Positions 8,637-18,570 of a stretch of DNA of 53,052 nucleotides are shown piece after piece. Both the position numbers and the translations under genes were made by a program. Numbering within the stretch: the first letter of the stretch is position 1; every line of letters begins with the position of its first letter. Source of the DNA: Planctomycetota bacterium (GTDB lineage Bacteria > Planctomycetota > Planctomycetia > Pirellulales > Pirellulaceae); NCBI GenBank assembly GCA_014584305.1, contig JACTND010000265.1:1-53052 (forward strand), in the 5' to 3' direction. The notes under the pieces were generated by a model that made no database searches, was not told the DNA's origin, and saw only the letters and a list, made by a program, of their open reading frames with translations.

Positions 8637-9671
8637 CTAAGTGCGCTCTCCTAATCCTATCGCCGCTGGACAATGCGCCTGCCGCTGGCGGCGAATCTGA
8701 TCGACTAGTTCTGAACGGTCGCGTAAGATTTCGATCGCACCGCGATGCGCGCGCCGTTGTTTCCACGAACGCCAATAGTGAACGAGTTTGTCTTGCAGGA
8801 AAAACCATTTGCCGGGTTGCCAATCAGCCGCGGTTTGGGTTGTGTATCCCAGCAACCGCATCTCGTTCTTGGCCATCGATTCGATGATCCGGATTTGCCG
8901 GATCGACAATTGTTCGCGGAACTTGTCGGCTTTTTCAGCATCCACGGGCTTGTCGATGTTCTTCCAATAGGGGTTACGCGCCGCCTCCCGCGCGGCATTC
9001 GGATCGGTTTGGGCGCACCCTTCTTCCCAGGGTTCGCCGAGAAACGCCAGCAGTCGCTGCATCACATCCCGCGTTTGCGATACCAGTGACTCGAAGGGCA
9101 AAGCGAAGAACGAGCGCCGAAAAGTCACGAACGCAGTCAGACATTTCCTTTGTTCGTCGCTCCATCGCCGGGAGATGACATACTCCGATTGCGACAACAG
9201 TGGAACGTGCAGCCACGAAGCAGTGTAGGCGCGAGGGTCGCGATATAAGTAGATGAACTGTGCGTCTGGATAGAACTTCGCCAGTTCGGGAACGAAATCG
9301 AACAGCTTGTTTTCTTTACACACAAAACGGGCTTTGCCGTTGCGACGCGCATCGGATCCATACATCCAATCAAAACAAGCCAACAATCCGGGGAATGTAA
9401 CGCCGGCCGGGGGCTCGTTGATCTGCCAACCGTACTGTTCGTGTTGCGCGACGCGCTGCATATCCGCCAGCAACTCTCGGTCGGCGCCATTTTCCAACCA
9501 ACTGCCGTAGTAGGGGACCAAGGGGGCGAAGTTCATCAACAACTGAGGTGCCACCGGCGCGTGCAGGCGGGAATGATTGCCCAACAAGACCCTCAGCAAG
9601 TTGCTCCCCGAGCGCTCCGACGAGACGATGAAAATAGGAGCGATCGAAGTTGTCAATGTCAAAGAATCCAC
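8637..9671 (-). CDS. Sulfotransferase family protein
   Basis: This 344-residue protein is a more divergent sulfotransferase. The PAPS loop reads FIVSSERSGSNLLRVLL near residue 13 and the 3'-phosphate motif reads LYRDPRAYTASW near residue 146. This S-S-x-R-S-G-S-x-x-L variant is frequent in bacterial Sulfotransfer_3 proteins. Translation most likely starts at a GTG at 9671, because no ATG precedes the PAPS loop in frame. The C-terminal 60 residues are basic and rich in aromatic residues (WFFLQDKLVHYWRSWKQRR) and may contact the membrane or an anionic polymer. The gene sits 17 bp downstream of the phosphoesterase gene in the same operon. Confidence 0.9.
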   Translation of the reverse strand: MDSLTLTTSIAPIFIVSSERSGSNLLRVLLGNHSRLHAPVAPQLLMNFAPLVPYYGSWLENGADRELLADMQRVAQHEQYGWQINEPPAGVTFPGLLACFDWMYGSDARRNGKARFVCKENKLFDFVPELAKFYPDAQFIYLYRDPRAYTASWLHVPLLSQSEYVISRRWSDEQRKCLTAFVTFRRSFFALPFESLVSQTRDVMQRLLAFLGEPWEEGCAQTDPNAAREAARNPYWKNIDKPVDAEKADKFREQLSIRQIRIIESMAKNEMRLLGYTTQTAADWQPGKWFFLQDKLVHYWRSWKQRRAHRGAIEILRDRSELVDQIRRQRQAHCPAAIGLGERT

Positions 9672-9688
9672 TGTTCCGACCCGTCTGC

Positions 9689-10891
9689 TCAGGTATCCCA
9701 GCGAAACGGTTTAGGCAGCATCAGCGTCCGCTCGGCTTTGCGATACCAGCCGCGGAGCGCGAAGTCCTTGGTGTGCAAGTAGCATTGCACGACAACCAAA
9801 GGACTTCCTTCCGTGAACGTCAGCAGGCGACTCATGGGTCGGCTGGTCCGCCGCACATGGTAGCGAGTCAACGCACAGACGTTGAGAAAATGGGTTCCCC
9901 AACGCGTTTCGATATGCGTCTTGTTGCCGACGCGGGCGTTGGGCTGAGCATGGGTGTGGCCACCCAACCAGAGCGCCACCGCGCCAGGGTGTTCGCTGAG
10001 GAATCGCTCGAACGCACCCGAGTCTTCTTGGCTGTTCACCCAATACAGGTACGATGCGCCCCGCGGAGTGCCTTCGGGGTAATATCCATGAAACTTGCTT
10101 TTCCAGTTCCCGTGTTCGTCTTTTTCGAATCCTTCCCAATCGCCCGAAGCAACCGTGGTGTTCTTCAGAACGTAATGATGGGCCGAGACAACGATGGCGT
10201 CGGGATGCTCGAGAACTTGTTGTTTCCACCACTCGAACGTTTCGCCCGTCACGACGCCGGCCGGATTTCCTCCGAGCGCGCCGCGCCCGATCGTCTGTGT
10301 CGGCTCGTTGCGATCGCTCATCATCAGAAACAACAGATTCCCCACGCGAAAACGATATCGTTCCCAAGTTCCTTCAATCGGGTAGGGGCGGTTCCGCACG
10401 TCCACACCCGAGGTCTCGGGATGTTCCCCTAAGGGATCGATCCAGCGACGGAACCACTCCGCTTCGGGTTCACCCACTGCATTGCGGTCATGGTTGCCAC
10501 AAATATCGTAGACCGCCTCCCGCGGGTGATTCCGCAGGACTGCGTACTGGCGGACGACTTCCCGGCCTTCATCGTCGGTCGGAGATTCGTGAGCCCCCGA
10601 CAGGTCGCCGACATTGATGGCGAAGTCCCATTCAAACGGGACTGCGCCTTCATCGTCTCCTTGCTCGGATTGTTGCAGCGCAATCGCCAGACTCTGACGG
10701 CCTTCCGCCAAATCGGTGCCGACATGGGCATCGCCGAACGCCCAGATCCGTAGTTGTCGCGGGGGAATCGGCGCCGGTAACCGTGGTGCCAACGCAACTC
10801 CAACCAGACCGGCGGTCGCTGACAGGGCCTGCCGCCGATTGATCGTCGAGACGCTCGCCTTTTTGTCGTCGCCTGTTTCCAAGTGGTTCAC
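9689..10891 (-). CDS. Tat-signal calcineurin-like metallophosphoesterase
   Basis: This 400-residue protein has all five blocks of the calcineurin-like phosphoesterase fold in order: FGDAHVG near residue 52, INVGDLSG near 93, CGNHDRN near 133, SAHHYV near 235 and GGHTHAQ near 308. These bind a di-metal centre. The N-terminus has a twin-arginine motif (INRRQALSATAG, residues 17 to 28) followed by a hydrophobic stretch, so it is probably exported folded by the Tat system. I place the start at a GTG whose last two bases overlap the previous stop codon (GTGA); a TTG at 10906 is the alternative. It may hydrolyse a phosphoester in the envelope, for example on a lipid or polymer intermediate, but the substrate is unknown. 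Confidence 0.9.
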   Translation of the reverse strand: MNHLETGDDKKASVSTINRRQALSATAGLVGVALAPRLPAPIPPRQLRIWAFGDAHVGTDLAEGRQSLAIALQQSEQGDDEGAVPFEWDFAINVGDLSGAHESPTDDEGREVVRQYAVLRNHPREAVYDICGNHDRNAVGEPEAEWFRRWIDPLGEHPETSGVDVRNRPYPIEGTWERYRFRVGNLLFLMMSDRNEPTQTIGRGALGGNPAGVVTGETFEWWKQQVLEHPDAIVVSAHHYVLKNTTVASGDWEGFEKDEHGNWKSKFHGYYPEGTPRGASYLYWVNSQEDSGAFERFLSEHPGAVALWLGGHTHAQPNARVGNKTHIETRWGTHFLNVCALTRYHVRRTSRPMSRLLTFTEGSPLVVVQCYLHTKDFALRGWYRKAERTLMLPKPFRWDT

Positions 10892-11712
10892 TGCACAAAA
10901 TCCCAATTGGATTCCATGAAATCGACCATCGATCGCGCATCGATCACCTGCCGCACCTCGCGGATGATTTCGTCGGCCAACTCGTTCCGCCAGGCGTCGT
11001 CGCTTTGTTTCGAATTATATACCGAGTACGTGTCGCGTCGGTCTTCACCGCGACTGGTTTGCAGAAACTCCTCGGTCTGGCTGTTCCATGGAATCTCGCA
11101 CCAGTCGAACAAGGACTGGACAGTGGCTGCTGGTTCCGTCAAAAGTTCGTGGTAGCGAATCAAGCGGAATTGGTCGGGAAATCGAGCGGCCAGTGCGCGG
11201 AACGATTCGGCGACCTCGAGCCATTTGTCAAAGCCATAGAACTCTTCCGGACGACCTTGATTCTTAGACGGCGCCCCGCGCCACTCAGCCAAGAAATCCC
11301 ACTCCGGTTTGAATTCCTTGGGCGCCTGTTTCCAACTGGCCAAGACCGCCAGCGGATTGCGCACCAACCCCACAACGCGGAGTGATTCATCCTGACTCAA
11401 GAGGTTGTCGAGAAGATGATGGTAGCGCACTTCTTTGTAAACGATGTGTGTGCGCGGCTCCGACTTTTCAAACTGAGGATAAATGCCGGAACGGACGGCC
11501 TCCGTCTGATCGAGGAAGTCATCGCTCCGCGCGGCGATGGCCTCGAAAAATTGGAGAATCTCTCCGCGCGACGAATGAGGAGACAAGGCCCCCTTGAAGG
11601 CATACGAAAACAGCGGTTGGTACTTGTACACCACCGTCGGGCTGCTGTTAAAAATCTGCCCCAACCACGAAGAACCGCTGCGGGGCACGCTGTGAATGGC
11701 AATCCGGTGCAC
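10888..11712 (-). CDS. Sulfotransferase family protein
   Basis: This 274-residue protein has the PAPS loop IAIHSVPRSGSSWLGQIF near residue 4 and the 3'-phosphate motif LVRNPLAVLASW near residue 118. P-R-S-G-S-S-W is the classic phosphosulfate loop of Sulfotransfer_1/3 enzymes. Start is a GTG at 11712, 3 nt after the stop of the WbqC-family gene. The protein ends in a GTGA overlap with the exported phosphoesterase. It is the shortest sulfotransferase of the cluster. A tyrosine- and aspartate-rich region (RDTYSVYNSKQSDDAW) near residue 230 has no obvious counterpart in the others. Confidence 0.9.
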   Translation of the reverse strand: MHRIAIHSVPRSGSSWLGQIFNSSPTVVYKYQPLFSYAFKGALSPHSSRGEILQFFEAIAARSDDFLDQTEAVRSGIYPQFEKSEPRTHIVYKEVRYHHLLDNLLSQDESLRVVGLVRNPLAVLASWKQAPKEFKPEWDFLAEWRGAPSKNQGRPEEFYGFDKWLEVAESFRALAARFPDQFRLIRYHELLTEPAATVQSLFDWCEIPWNSQTEEFLQTSRGEDRRDTYSVYNSKQSDDAWRNELADEIIREVRQVIDARSMVDFMESNWDFVQ

Positions 11713-11715
11713 GAT

Positions 11716-12480
11716 CTAATGCGCCTCCCGGTCGGCCGAGGGCGTGGCCACCGCCGCCGGATTTGGTGTTCGATCCCTTGCGGGAATTACCAAGCCTTGC
11801 CGCGCCATGGCCTGCACGACTTCTACGGAGTTGTTCATCAGGATATCGACAATGGAAAGTCCCGGCAGAAACTCGGTTCCGCTTTGGCGATACTCGGGTA
11901 GGTGCGGTTCCAGAAAGCTCAACTGGATGTTGCGCGCCGCAAAATAGGTCGGCTCATACAATTCCCTGCCGCCGGGCGGATTCACATATTCGGCCGCCTC
12001 GGCGCGCAGGCAGATGTCGCGAATGCGTTCGGCGCCTTTAAGGTGGGAATTCTCAAAGACGCCACTGCTGTCAACGATAGTCGTCGTCACTCCCAGCAGA
12101 TCGCAGACCCAGCGGATACTGGCCTTGGCTAATTCGCCAATCGTGATATTACGTGTCTGCAATAGCGAGTTCACTCCCGGCATGATCTGTTCGTAATAGG
12201 GCGCCCGCCGGTAGGCTTGCTCCATCGTGCGCAGCAGTTTGCGTCGCCATTTCTCATCCGGCTCGACGGCAATCTCGCGGATCGCGCGATTCTGGCTGGC
12301 ACCGACCAGCGGGATCGTGAATAAGTGCTTGGAGCCACCCAGGGCGATCTGGTTGCGATTGATCCAGCCGCGATTGATGAAGTTGACATCGTCGAGAAAT
12401 ACAAACTGGTCAACTGCCGCGATGAGCTGAAAATAGCCCAGGTACGGCAAAAAGTACGGCTGCATGATGGCCAATTTCAT
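11716..12480 (-). CDS. WbqC-family protein
   Basis: This 254-residue protein carries the WbqC-like family signature: [19 protein letters not shown] at the N-terminus, then FLDDVNFINRGWINRN, and a late FLPGLSIVDILMNN segment. The family is widespread in O-antigen and exopolysaccharide loci, often next to DegT-type sugar aminotransferases, as here; its reaction is not well established. Context suggests modification of the amino sugar made by the upstream enzyme, for example N-acylation, but this is inference. The ATG at 12480 overlaps the stop of the aminotransferase gene (ATGA), so the two products are made together. The last 20 residues are proline/alanine-rich and probably disordered. Confidence 0.9.
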   Translation of the reverse strand: MKLAIMQPYFLPYLGYFQLIAAVDQFVFLDDVNFINRGWINRNQIALGGSKHLFTIPLVGASQNRAIREIAVEPDEKWRRKLLRTMEQAYRRAPYYEQIMPGVNSLLQTRNITIGELAKASIRWVCDLLGVTTTIVDSSGVFENSHLKGAERIRDICLRAEAAEYVNPPGGRELYEPTYFAARNIQLSFLEPHLPEYRQSGTEFLPGLSIVDILMNNSVEVVQAMARQGLVIPARDRTPNPAAVATPSADREAH

Positions 12481-13580
12481 GTCGTCACCCAATCGCGCAG
12501 GGCATTGATGACGCGAGTGACCTGCCGATCATCCATGTCCGAGGCCAAGGGGAGGCACAATACGCGGCGCGCACTGTCGGCACTCTGCGGGCAACCAGCT
12601 TGAACCGGTAATTCGCGAATCGAGTCCAACGAAGGATAAAAATATCGGCGGGTGTTGATCTGCCGTTGAGCCAGGAAAGCGCGCGCGGATTGCAGCGACT
12701 CTTCTGTCGAAAAAATTACGGGATAATACGAATAGTTGTATTCGGTTTCCGGTCGCACTTGAGGCCGGGCCAACGGTAGGCGAAAGTCGGCGATGGCTGT
12801 GTCGTATTGAGCGGAAATCGCGCGTCGCCGCGCGATCAGTTGCGGGATTCTCGGCAACACGCACAGCCCTAGCGCGGCGTGTAACTCGGAAAGTTTGGCG
12901 TTCGTTCCCAACCCCCAAAAGGCCTCTTCGCCCCGGTGTCCGAATCGCCGCATCCATTCGATTCGTTCGATGGCCCCAACATTTGGGCCCGATACAAACC
13001 CACCCTCCGCAGTGTGAAACAACTTGGTGGCGTGCAGACTGACCATCGATACGTCGCCGAAGTCCAAGAGGCATTGGCCCCGATAACGAACTCCGAACGC
13101 ATGCGCGGCATCGTAGATCACGGCGAGTCGATGTTTCTCAGCAATTCGCTCCAAGGCCACAACATCACAGGGAATCCCATAAACATGCGTGGCCACAATC
13201 GCTTCGACGTCGGGAGTAATTGCCGCTTCCACCGCGGCAGGGTCGATCGTCAACGTCTTCGTTTCAATATCGGCGAATCGGACGGAACAGCCTTCCCACA
13301 AGGGACAGCTGGTCGTGGCCACATACGAAAACGGCGTCGTGATTACCGTTCCCCGGATGTTCAAGGCCCGCAGCGCCAGATGCAGCCCCCAAGCGCCATT
13401 GGCCAGCAATAGAACGCGCGCTGAGCCGAGAAACTGTTGCAAGCGCTGCTCCAACTCCAGAACCAAAGGACCATGGTTAGTGAGTTGCCGACGCTGCCAG
13501 ATTCCCTGCAAATACTGGATGTACTCATCCAGTGGGGGCAGGTAAGGACTGGTGACCGGAATTAGCGGTTCGTCGCTCAT
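12477..13580 (-). CDS. DegT/DnrJ/EryC1/StrS-family sugar aminotransferase
   Basis: This 367-residue PLP enzyme fits the nucleotide-sugar aminotransferase family. The PLP lysine is K186 in [15 protein letters not shown]157 in IYDAAHAFG contacts the pyridine nitrogen, and [10 protein letters not shown] near residue 61 binds the phosphate. Members convert a keto-deoxy sugar nucleotide to the amino sugar using glutamate. Just upstream are rfbA and rfbB, which make dTDP-4-keto-6-deoxyglucose, so a 4-amino-4,6-dideoxyhexose (VioA- or WecE-like) is the likely product; a 3-amino sugar would need a ketoisomerase that I do not see. Start ATG overlaps the rfbA stop (ATGA). Confidence 0.92.
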   Translation of the reverse strand: MSDEPLIPVTSPYLPPLDEYIQYLQGIWQRRQLTNHGPLVLELEQRLQQFLGSARVLLLANGAWGLHLALRALNIRGTVITTPFSYVATTSCPLWEGCSVRFADIETKTLTIDPAAVEAAITPDVEAIVATHVYGIPCDVVALERIAEKHRLAVIYDAAHAFGVRYRGQCLLDFGDVSMVSLHATKLFHTAEGGFVSGPNVGAIERIEWMRRFGHRGEEAFWGLGTNAKLSELHAALGLCVLPRIPQLIARRRAISAQYDTAIADFRLPLARPQVRPETEYNYSYYPVIFSTEESLQSARAFLAQRQINTRRYFYPSLDSIRELPVQAGCPQSADSARRVLCLPLASDMDDRQVTRVINALRDWVTT

Positions 13581-14440
13581 TCCCCGGCCAAGCTCCGCAA
13601 ATAGTCTCCATAGCCGCTTTTGCCGTAGCGGTCCGATAACTTGAGCAATTGCTGGCGATCGATCATTTTTCGGTAAAAGGCGACTTCCTCAATACACCCG
13701 ATTTTGGTTCCTTGCCGCTCCTCCACCACCCGCACAAACGTCGAGGCGTCATTGAGCGAGGAGAATGTTCCAGTATCCAACCAGGCAATACCGCGATTGA
13801 ACACGCCGACTTTCAATTGACCGCGCCGCAAATACTCTCTGTTGACGTCCGTAATCTCGTACTCGCCGCGTGCGGAGGGTTGCAGCGACTTGGCAATGTC
13901 CACGACTTGATTGTCGTAGAAATACAATCCGGGAACGGCATAATTCGATTTCGGCCGCGCGGGTTTTTCCTCAAGCGACAACACGTTTTTCTGTTCATCA
14001 AACTCGACGACGCCGTAGCGCTGAGGATCAGTCACCGGCTGGGCGAACACCACTGCTCCAGTCGGGTGGGTGTGCCGTCGAACCAGTTCGCCGAAACCCG
14101 CTCCATAGAATATGTTGTCGCCCAAGATCAATGCTGAAGGCGAATCCCCAATGAACTGCTCGCCGATCACAAACGCTTGTGCCAATCCGTTGGGGATTTT
14201 CTGTTCGGCATACTGAAACCGGCAACCGAGATCAGAACCATCCCCTAACAGCCGCCAAAAATTCGGCAGATCAACAGGCGTGGAGATAATCAAAATCTCG
14301 CGGATGTCGGCCAACAAGAGGACCGACAGCGGATAATAGATCATCGGCTTGTCATACACCGGGATCAGTTGTTTGGACAATGCCAAGGTGATCGGATGGA
14401 GCCGCGTCCCCGCCCCGCCCGCCAAAATGATACCTTTCAT
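13577..14440 (-). CDS. rfbA: Glucose-1-phosphate thymidylyltransferase
   Basis: This 287-residue protein matches RfbA/RmlA closely in length and sequence. It has the nucleotide-binding [18 protein letters not shown] start, [18 protein letters not shown], the Asp of [10 protein letters not shown] near residue 109, [19 protein letters not shown] and the final [10 protein letters not shown]. It makes dTDP-glucose from dTTP and glucose-1-phosphate in the cytoplasm, the first step towards dTDP-6-deoxy sugars. The start is the ATG at 14440. The 130-bp gap upstream of it towards rfbB shows no gene. rfbC and rfbD are not in the window, so the pathway is directed to the aminotransferase rather than to rhamnose, unless those genes lie elsewhere. 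Confidence 0.95.
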   Translation of the reverse strand: MKGIILAGGAGTRLHPITLALSKQLIPVYDKPMIYYPLSVLLLADIREILIISTPVDLPNFWRLLGDGSDLGCRFQYAEQKIPNGLAQAFVIGEQFIGDSPSALILGDNIFYGAGFGELVRRHTHPTGAVVFAQPVTDPQRYGVVEFDEQKNVLSLEEKPARPKSNYAVPGLYFYDNQVVDIAKSLQPSARGEYEITDVNREYLRRGQLKVGVFNRGIAWLDTGTFSSLNDASTFVRVVEERQGTKIGCIEEVAFYRKMIDRQQLLKLSDRYGKSGYGDYLRSLAGE

Positions 14441-14570
14441 GACGTGAGTTCGTTCAATAAAGTGAATTGTGTTGTCGTGTTACCGCGACGATTCAATCCT
14501 GTTCGGAGTTCCGAGCTATGTGGTTCCCCGACACCAGGTTTTCTTCGCCAATCCGCTGCACCTGCCCCGA

Positions 14571-15665
14571 TCAACCTAAGCCCAAACGATTCAGCCGATA
14601 CTCCCCGGAAAGTATTTCCTGCCACCACTCGCGGTGATCCAAATACCATTGAACAGTTTTGCGGAAACCGCTGGCGGCATTTTCTATTGGTTCCCAACCC
14701 AACTCCTGATGAATCTTCCGCGCATCGATGGCATACCGCAAGTCATGCCCCGGCCGGTCGGCAACAAAGGTGATCAATTGACGGTACGATTCCAGGCCGC
14801 CGCGTTCGCGGACCTGCGGGTTCGTCTGTGGCGGAACCCATTCATCCAATAAATCGCACAGATGCCGGACGAGGTCGATGTTCCGCATCTCATTATTGCC
14901 GCCGATGTTATATGTTTCCCCCACGCTTCCTCGGGTCAACACAGACCACAACGCGCGCACGTGATCCTCGACAAACAACCAGTCACGCACGTTTTCCCCC
15001 TTACCATAAACGGGTATCGTCTCGCCGCGAAGCGCTTTCAGAATCACGACGGGAATCAGTTTTTCCGGGAATTGGAAAGGACCATAATTGTTGGAGCAAT
15101 TCGTGACCAGTACGGGAAGTTTGTATGTGTCGTACCAAGCCCGCGCCAAATGATCGGAGGCCGCTTTGCTTGCCGAATAGGGAGAATGCGGATCGTACCG
15201 CGTCTGCTCGTGGAAGGCAGGATCAGTCGGCCCGAGCGAGCCATACACTTCATCCGTCGATACGTGCAGAAATCGAAAGCCGCTGCGGCGGGCGTGGTCT
15301 GTCGATTCCAAATACTTGCGGGCGGCTTGCAACAATGTGAAGGTCCCCAAAACGTTCGTCCGAATAAAAGCATCTGGCCCGTCAATCGAGCGATCGACAT
15401 GGGATTCGGCCGCCAGGTGCAGCACCGCGTCTGGGCGATGTTCGGCAAACAAGCGACCGACGGCGTCAGTATCGGCTATATCGACTTGGCAGAAACGATA
15501 ACGCGGATGGTCGGCCACATCCGCCAACGAGCGGATGTTGCCCGCGTAGGTCAACTTATCGACGTTGACGACCGTAGCTTCTGTTTCGCGGAGCAGGAAA
15601 CGGACCAAATTGGTACCAATAAAGCCGCAACCTCCGGTGACCAATATTATGGGTGTTGCATTCAT
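14571..15665 (-). CDS. rfbB: dTDP-glucose 4,6-dehydratase
   Basis: This 364-residue short-chain dehydrogenase/reductase is RfbB. The NAD-binding [15 protein letters not shown] lies at residues 7 to 21. The catalytic T137-D138-E139 is in HVSTDEVYG, the Y163-x3-K167 pair is in [11 protein letters not shown], and [14 protein letters not shown] and [16 protein letters not shown] follow as expected for the family. It converts dTDP-glucose to dTDP-4-keto-6-deoxyglucose, the substrate for the aminotransferase at 12477. I chose the ATG at 15665; the frame is open to 15716 but that extension lies in the upstream glycosyltransferase gene. The spacer to that gene is 8 bp. Confidence 0.95.
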   Translation of the reverse strand: MNATPIILVTGGCGFIGTNLVRFLLRETEATVVNVDKLTYAGNIRSLADVADHPRYRFCQVDIADTDAVGRLFAEHRPDAVLHLAAESHVDRSIDGPDAFIRTNVLGTFTLLQAARKYLESTDHARRSGFRFLHVSTDEVYGSLGPTDPAFHEQTRYDPHSPYSASKAASDHLARAWYDTYKLPVLVTNCSNNYGPFQFPEKLIPVVILKALRGETIPVYGKGENVRDWLFVEDHVRALWSVLTRGSVGETYNIGGNNEMRNIDLVRHLCDLLDEWVPPQTNPQVRERGGLESYRQLITFVADRPGHDLRYAIDARKIHQELGWEPIENAASGFRKTVQWYLDHREWWQEILSGEYRLNRLGLG

Positions 15666-15673
15666 GTCCACAT

Positions 15674-16891
15674 TCAATCGTTCTCGTCCAACACGCGATC
15701 GAACGCGCGCAGGCAAACCACGTCATTGTAGGCCAGATCAAAAGCGCGACGCGCTTGGCCACTCAATGCTTGCAAGGTCTTTGGTTCCTGTTGAAGTTGT
15801 TTGACGAAGGAGACCACACCCTCGACATCCCCTTCCCGCAGACTCACGCCACATTGAAAACGTTGAATAGCCTCATCGACATTGCTCCCCGGCGGCCCCA
15901 CGTACAGCACCGGGAGACCCTCTGCCAGGTTCGAGTGCAATTTGCTCGGACTCATGACTCCCAACGAGATCTCATCGAGAGTAATCAAACAACAATCGGC
16001 GGCGCTCATCACCGTGGGAGTCATCTCTTTGGGAACGTAGCCATGCAGCACGATGTTCGTCAATTGGCGTTCCTCGGCCTGTTGGCGCACATCATCGAAT
16101 CGCTTACCGCCGCCAACAAACAAGAACACGATCGGTTCGTCGCGCAGCCGTTCGGCGGCGGCCAAAATCGTTTGAAACGTATGACCGAAACCCATGTTGC
16201 CCAGGTAGAGGACGACAAACTTGTCGGTCAAACCGAGTTGTTGCGCGCCTGACCAAGGAGGAGCGGTCTGATCGGGAGGAAAAAAATCCGCGCGCTCCCA
16301 ATTGGGAATGATCGTCGTCGGCAACTGGTGCCGGCGCGGCTGGTAATGTCCCAGCAGCAGTTCCTTCATCGCCGGATCGAGTACGACCAAATGGTCCAAG
16401 CGGGCGAACAGGCGGCGATTGAGAAACCGCAAACAGCGGCTGGCCCATCCGCCTTCGCGGATGACCCCGTAGCGCTCGGCGGCTTCGGGGTAACAATCCA
16501 TGTTCCACAGTACCAGCCGGACTCGGCGGCGAAACAGTTTGTGCAGGGCGCCGGCCCAGGCAATCATCGGCGGCGTGGTCAAACAGACGATGACATCTTG
16601 GCGTCGGAGGAAAACGACCTTGATCATCGTCAGCACATAAAAGCAAAGGTAGTCGAACAGCCGGCGCCAATGCGAAGCTTTGCCAGCGCGCGGCGTCCAC
16701 ACGCGGCGCACCCGCACCCGCGATTCGCCCTCCCGATCGGCAACCTGCTCCGTGGCCACATACCCACCCCAACTGGCGATCACGGTCACATCGTCTCCCA
16801 AAGCGGCGCGATGTTCCGCCAACGATGCCACCAGGTGGGCCGTCGGACTGAGGTCGGGAGTGTAGTATTGATTGACAATCGTGAGTCGCAT
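15674..16891 (-). CDS. Glycosyltransferase, GT4 (WbuB-like)
   Basis: This 405-residue GT-B enzyme has the N-terminus typical of WbuB/WcaI-like transferases ([21 protein letters not shown]). A basic, membrane-proximal helix ([19 protein letters not shown]) follows near residue 85. The donor half has [25 protein letters not shown] and [19 protein letters not shown], the last being the S-K-x-x-x-x-L-A-x-G-x-P motif of this branch. Related enzymes transfer N-acetylfucosamine, fucose or similar sugars to lipid-linked chains. Its place between gmd and rfbB is consistent with use of a deoxysugar donor. The ATG at 16891 is followed directly by the conserved start, so I am confident of it. Confidence 0.92.
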   Translation of the reverse strand: MRLTIVNQYYTPDLSPTAHLVASLAEHRAALGDDVTVIASWGGYVATEQVADREGESRVRVRRVWTPRAGKASHWRRLFDYLCFYVLTMIKVVFLRRQDVIVCLTTPPMIAWAGALHKLFRRRVRLVLWNMDCYPEAAERYGVIREGGWASRCLRFLNRRLFARLDHLVVLDPAMKELLLGHYQPRRHQLPTTIIPNWERADFFPPDQTAPPWSGAQQLGLTDKFVVLYLGNMGFGHTFQTILAAAERLRDEPIVFLFVGGGKRFDDVRQQAEERQLTNIVLHGYVPKEMTPTVMSAADCCLITLDEISLGVMSPSKLHSNLAEGLPVLYVGPPGSNVDEAIQRFQCGVSLREGDVEGVVSFVKQLQQEPKTLQALSGQARRAFDLAYNDVVCLRAFDRVLDEND

Positions 16892-17092
16892 ATTCGTTCA
16901 CAGGCGCAGGGCTCAGCGGGATTCATGCGGCGATCCGGTCGGTTCGCCATTCGCGCGAGAATCCGCACCGCGCCACTGGCCAGCGTCTCATCATCCGGAC
17001 GCGCTATCGGCAAGCTTCAAGTTCGTCGCAACTCCCTCGTCCAGCGAGCGGCTGGCGACTTGGGTTGATTCGTTGAGGTCGTATTCACAGAG
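16892..17092. other. Intergenic spacer between gmd and the GT4 gene
   Basis: This 201-bp gap inside the polysaccharide locus holds no convincing gene. Short open frames cross it but lack family similarity or a ribosome-binding site. I see no strong hairpin with a T-run, so the gmd transcript may read through into the glycosyltransferase gene. Confidence 0.5.
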
Positions 17093-18103
17093 TCAGGAAC
17101 GAGAGAGCTGCACGGCCTCTTGCCTCGCCAGTTCCAAATCATGGTCCACCATGATTTGCGCCAGTTCGCGGCATTTGACGCGGGGCACCCAGCCCAACTT
17201 TTCCTGGGCTTTCGAAGGATCACCCAGCAAGAAATTGACTTCGGACGGACGGAAGTATCGCGGATCGACTTCGACGACATCATGCCAATCCAAGTCGATG
17301 ACCTGTGCCGAGAAATCCAGAAAATCGCGAATCGAATGGGATTCACCCGTGGCGAGAATGTAATCGTCAGGATCATCGTGCTGCAGCATCATCCACATCC
17401 CTTCGACGTAGTCCTTGGCATAGCCCCAGTCGCGCTGGGCATCCAGATTTCCCAGAAAGAGTTTGTCTTGCAGGCCCAATCGAATGCGGGTCAGCGCGCG
17501 CGTAATTTTGCGCGTGACAAACGTTTCACCGCGCCGTGGCGACTCGTGATTGAACAAGATTCCATTGACGGCGAACAGATCGTACGCGTGACGATAATTA
17601 ACTGTTTGGTGATAGGCGTACACCTTGGCACAGGCATAGGGACTCTGCGGTCGGAAAGGAGTGGACTCGGTTTGAGGAGTCTCCAAGACATCGCCAAACA
17701 TTTCGGAACTGCTGGCCTGATACACGCGGACCGGCTTCGTGCGGTTCAGTTGCCGCGCGGCTTCGAGCACATTCAACGCCCCAGCGCCAACCGCTTGGAG
17801 CGTATAGACCGGAGCGTCAAACGAGACGCGGACATGACTTTGAGCGCCCAAGTTGTAGATCTCGTCCGGTTCGATAATCAGCACGAGGTTGGTGATCGCC
17901 TGTCCATCCGTCAGATCGCCATAATGCAAAAACAGACGGGCGCCTGGTTCATGTGGATCGCGGTAAACATGGTCGATTCGCGAAGTATTGAAGGAGCTGC
18001 TGCGGCGCACGATCCCGTGAACTTCATACCCTTTGTCTAATAGCAACTCGGCCAAGTACGATCCGTCCTGGCCGGTAATCCCGGTAATCAATGCCCGTTT
18101 CAT
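17093..18103 (-). CDS. gmd: GDP-mannose 4,6-dehydratase
   Basis: This 336-residue protein is Gmd. [21 protein letters not shown] is the NADP-binding start; the [14 protein letters not shown] segment at residues 32 to 45 is the family's RR loop; SSSEMFGD (residues 131 to 138) and Y156-x3-K160 in [12 protein letters not shown] are the catalytic set; [19 protein letters not shown] is nearly invariant in Gmd. It makes GDP-4-keto-6-deoxymannose, precursor of GDP-fucose, GDP-rhamnose or GDP-perosamine. No follow-up enzyme (WcaG, Rmd or Per) is visible in the window. I chose the ATG at 18103, preceded by GGGG about 10 nt upstream; a second ATG at 18112 would add three residues. It is probably the first gene of the locus. 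Confidence 0.95.
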   Translation of the reverse strand: MKRALITGITGQDGSYLAELLLDKGYEVHGIVRRSSSFNTSRIDHVYRDPHEPGARLFLHYGDLTDGQAITNLVLIIEPDEIYNLGAQSHVRVSFDAPVYTLQAVGAGALNVLEAARQLNRTKPVRVYQASSSEMFGDVLETPQTESTPFRPQSPYACAKVYAYHQTVNYRHAYDLFAVNGILFNHESPRRGETFVTRKITRALTRIRLGLQDKLFLGNLDAQRDWGYAKDYVEGMWMMLQHDDPDDYILATGESHSIRDFLDFSAQVIDLDWHDVVEVDPRYFRPSEVNFLLGDPSKAQEKLGWVPRVKCRELAQIMVDHDLELARQEAVQLSRS

Positions 18104-18570
18104 TGTGCGCATACCCCAATGTGGTTTCGTACGTCCACGTCTAGAAACCAATAAATAAGGTAATCCTGACTAAATTCCAAGGCCAAATCGGCGCGCACTC
18201 CGTTCTTCTGGGTGACACGTGATGGCGCCAACCCCGGTATTTTTCGCAATTGTTGTCAACTTCTGGCGCTGGCCGGCTTCAGGTTATACTCATCGTGGCG
18301 CGCTCGATCCGTACGAGCCGTTTTGCAACCGGGGACAACGAATATGCCCGACGCCATCACGGGGCCATAACCTACTGCCGGGGCCGAGGTTTGTTCCGAA
18401 TGCGGATGCAACGCACGGCCCACCCTTGGGACCTGGCGCCCGCAATTTCGGCCTCCAAGTACACTCCAAGCTATCACAATCGGCCGCGCTGTAAACGACG
18501 GGAGGCCGCCGCGGCCGGAGTTTCCCTTCCTTTCGCGGAGAACTTCACGGAAGATTCATTTGTAGCGATT
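18104..18570. other. 467-bp noncoding region upstream of gmd
   Basis: No supported gene lies here. It separates the end of the SpoIIE-type phosphatase gene from gmd and is the natural place for the promoter of the polysaccharide operon. On the minus strand there is a TTGACA at 18259-18254, but no good -10 box at the usual distance. An AT-rich block at about 18145-18180 contains a weak TTGGAA / 17 bp / TATTTA pair. A GGCC-GCCGC-GGCC palindrome lies near 18505. I could not assign a promoter with confidence. Confidence 0.4.

Noticed and set aside
8635-8823. N-terminal extension of the sulfotransferase at 7720
   Set aside because: It overlaps the upstream gene, has no conserved content, and an ATG 2 nt after the upstream stop gives the expected domain start.
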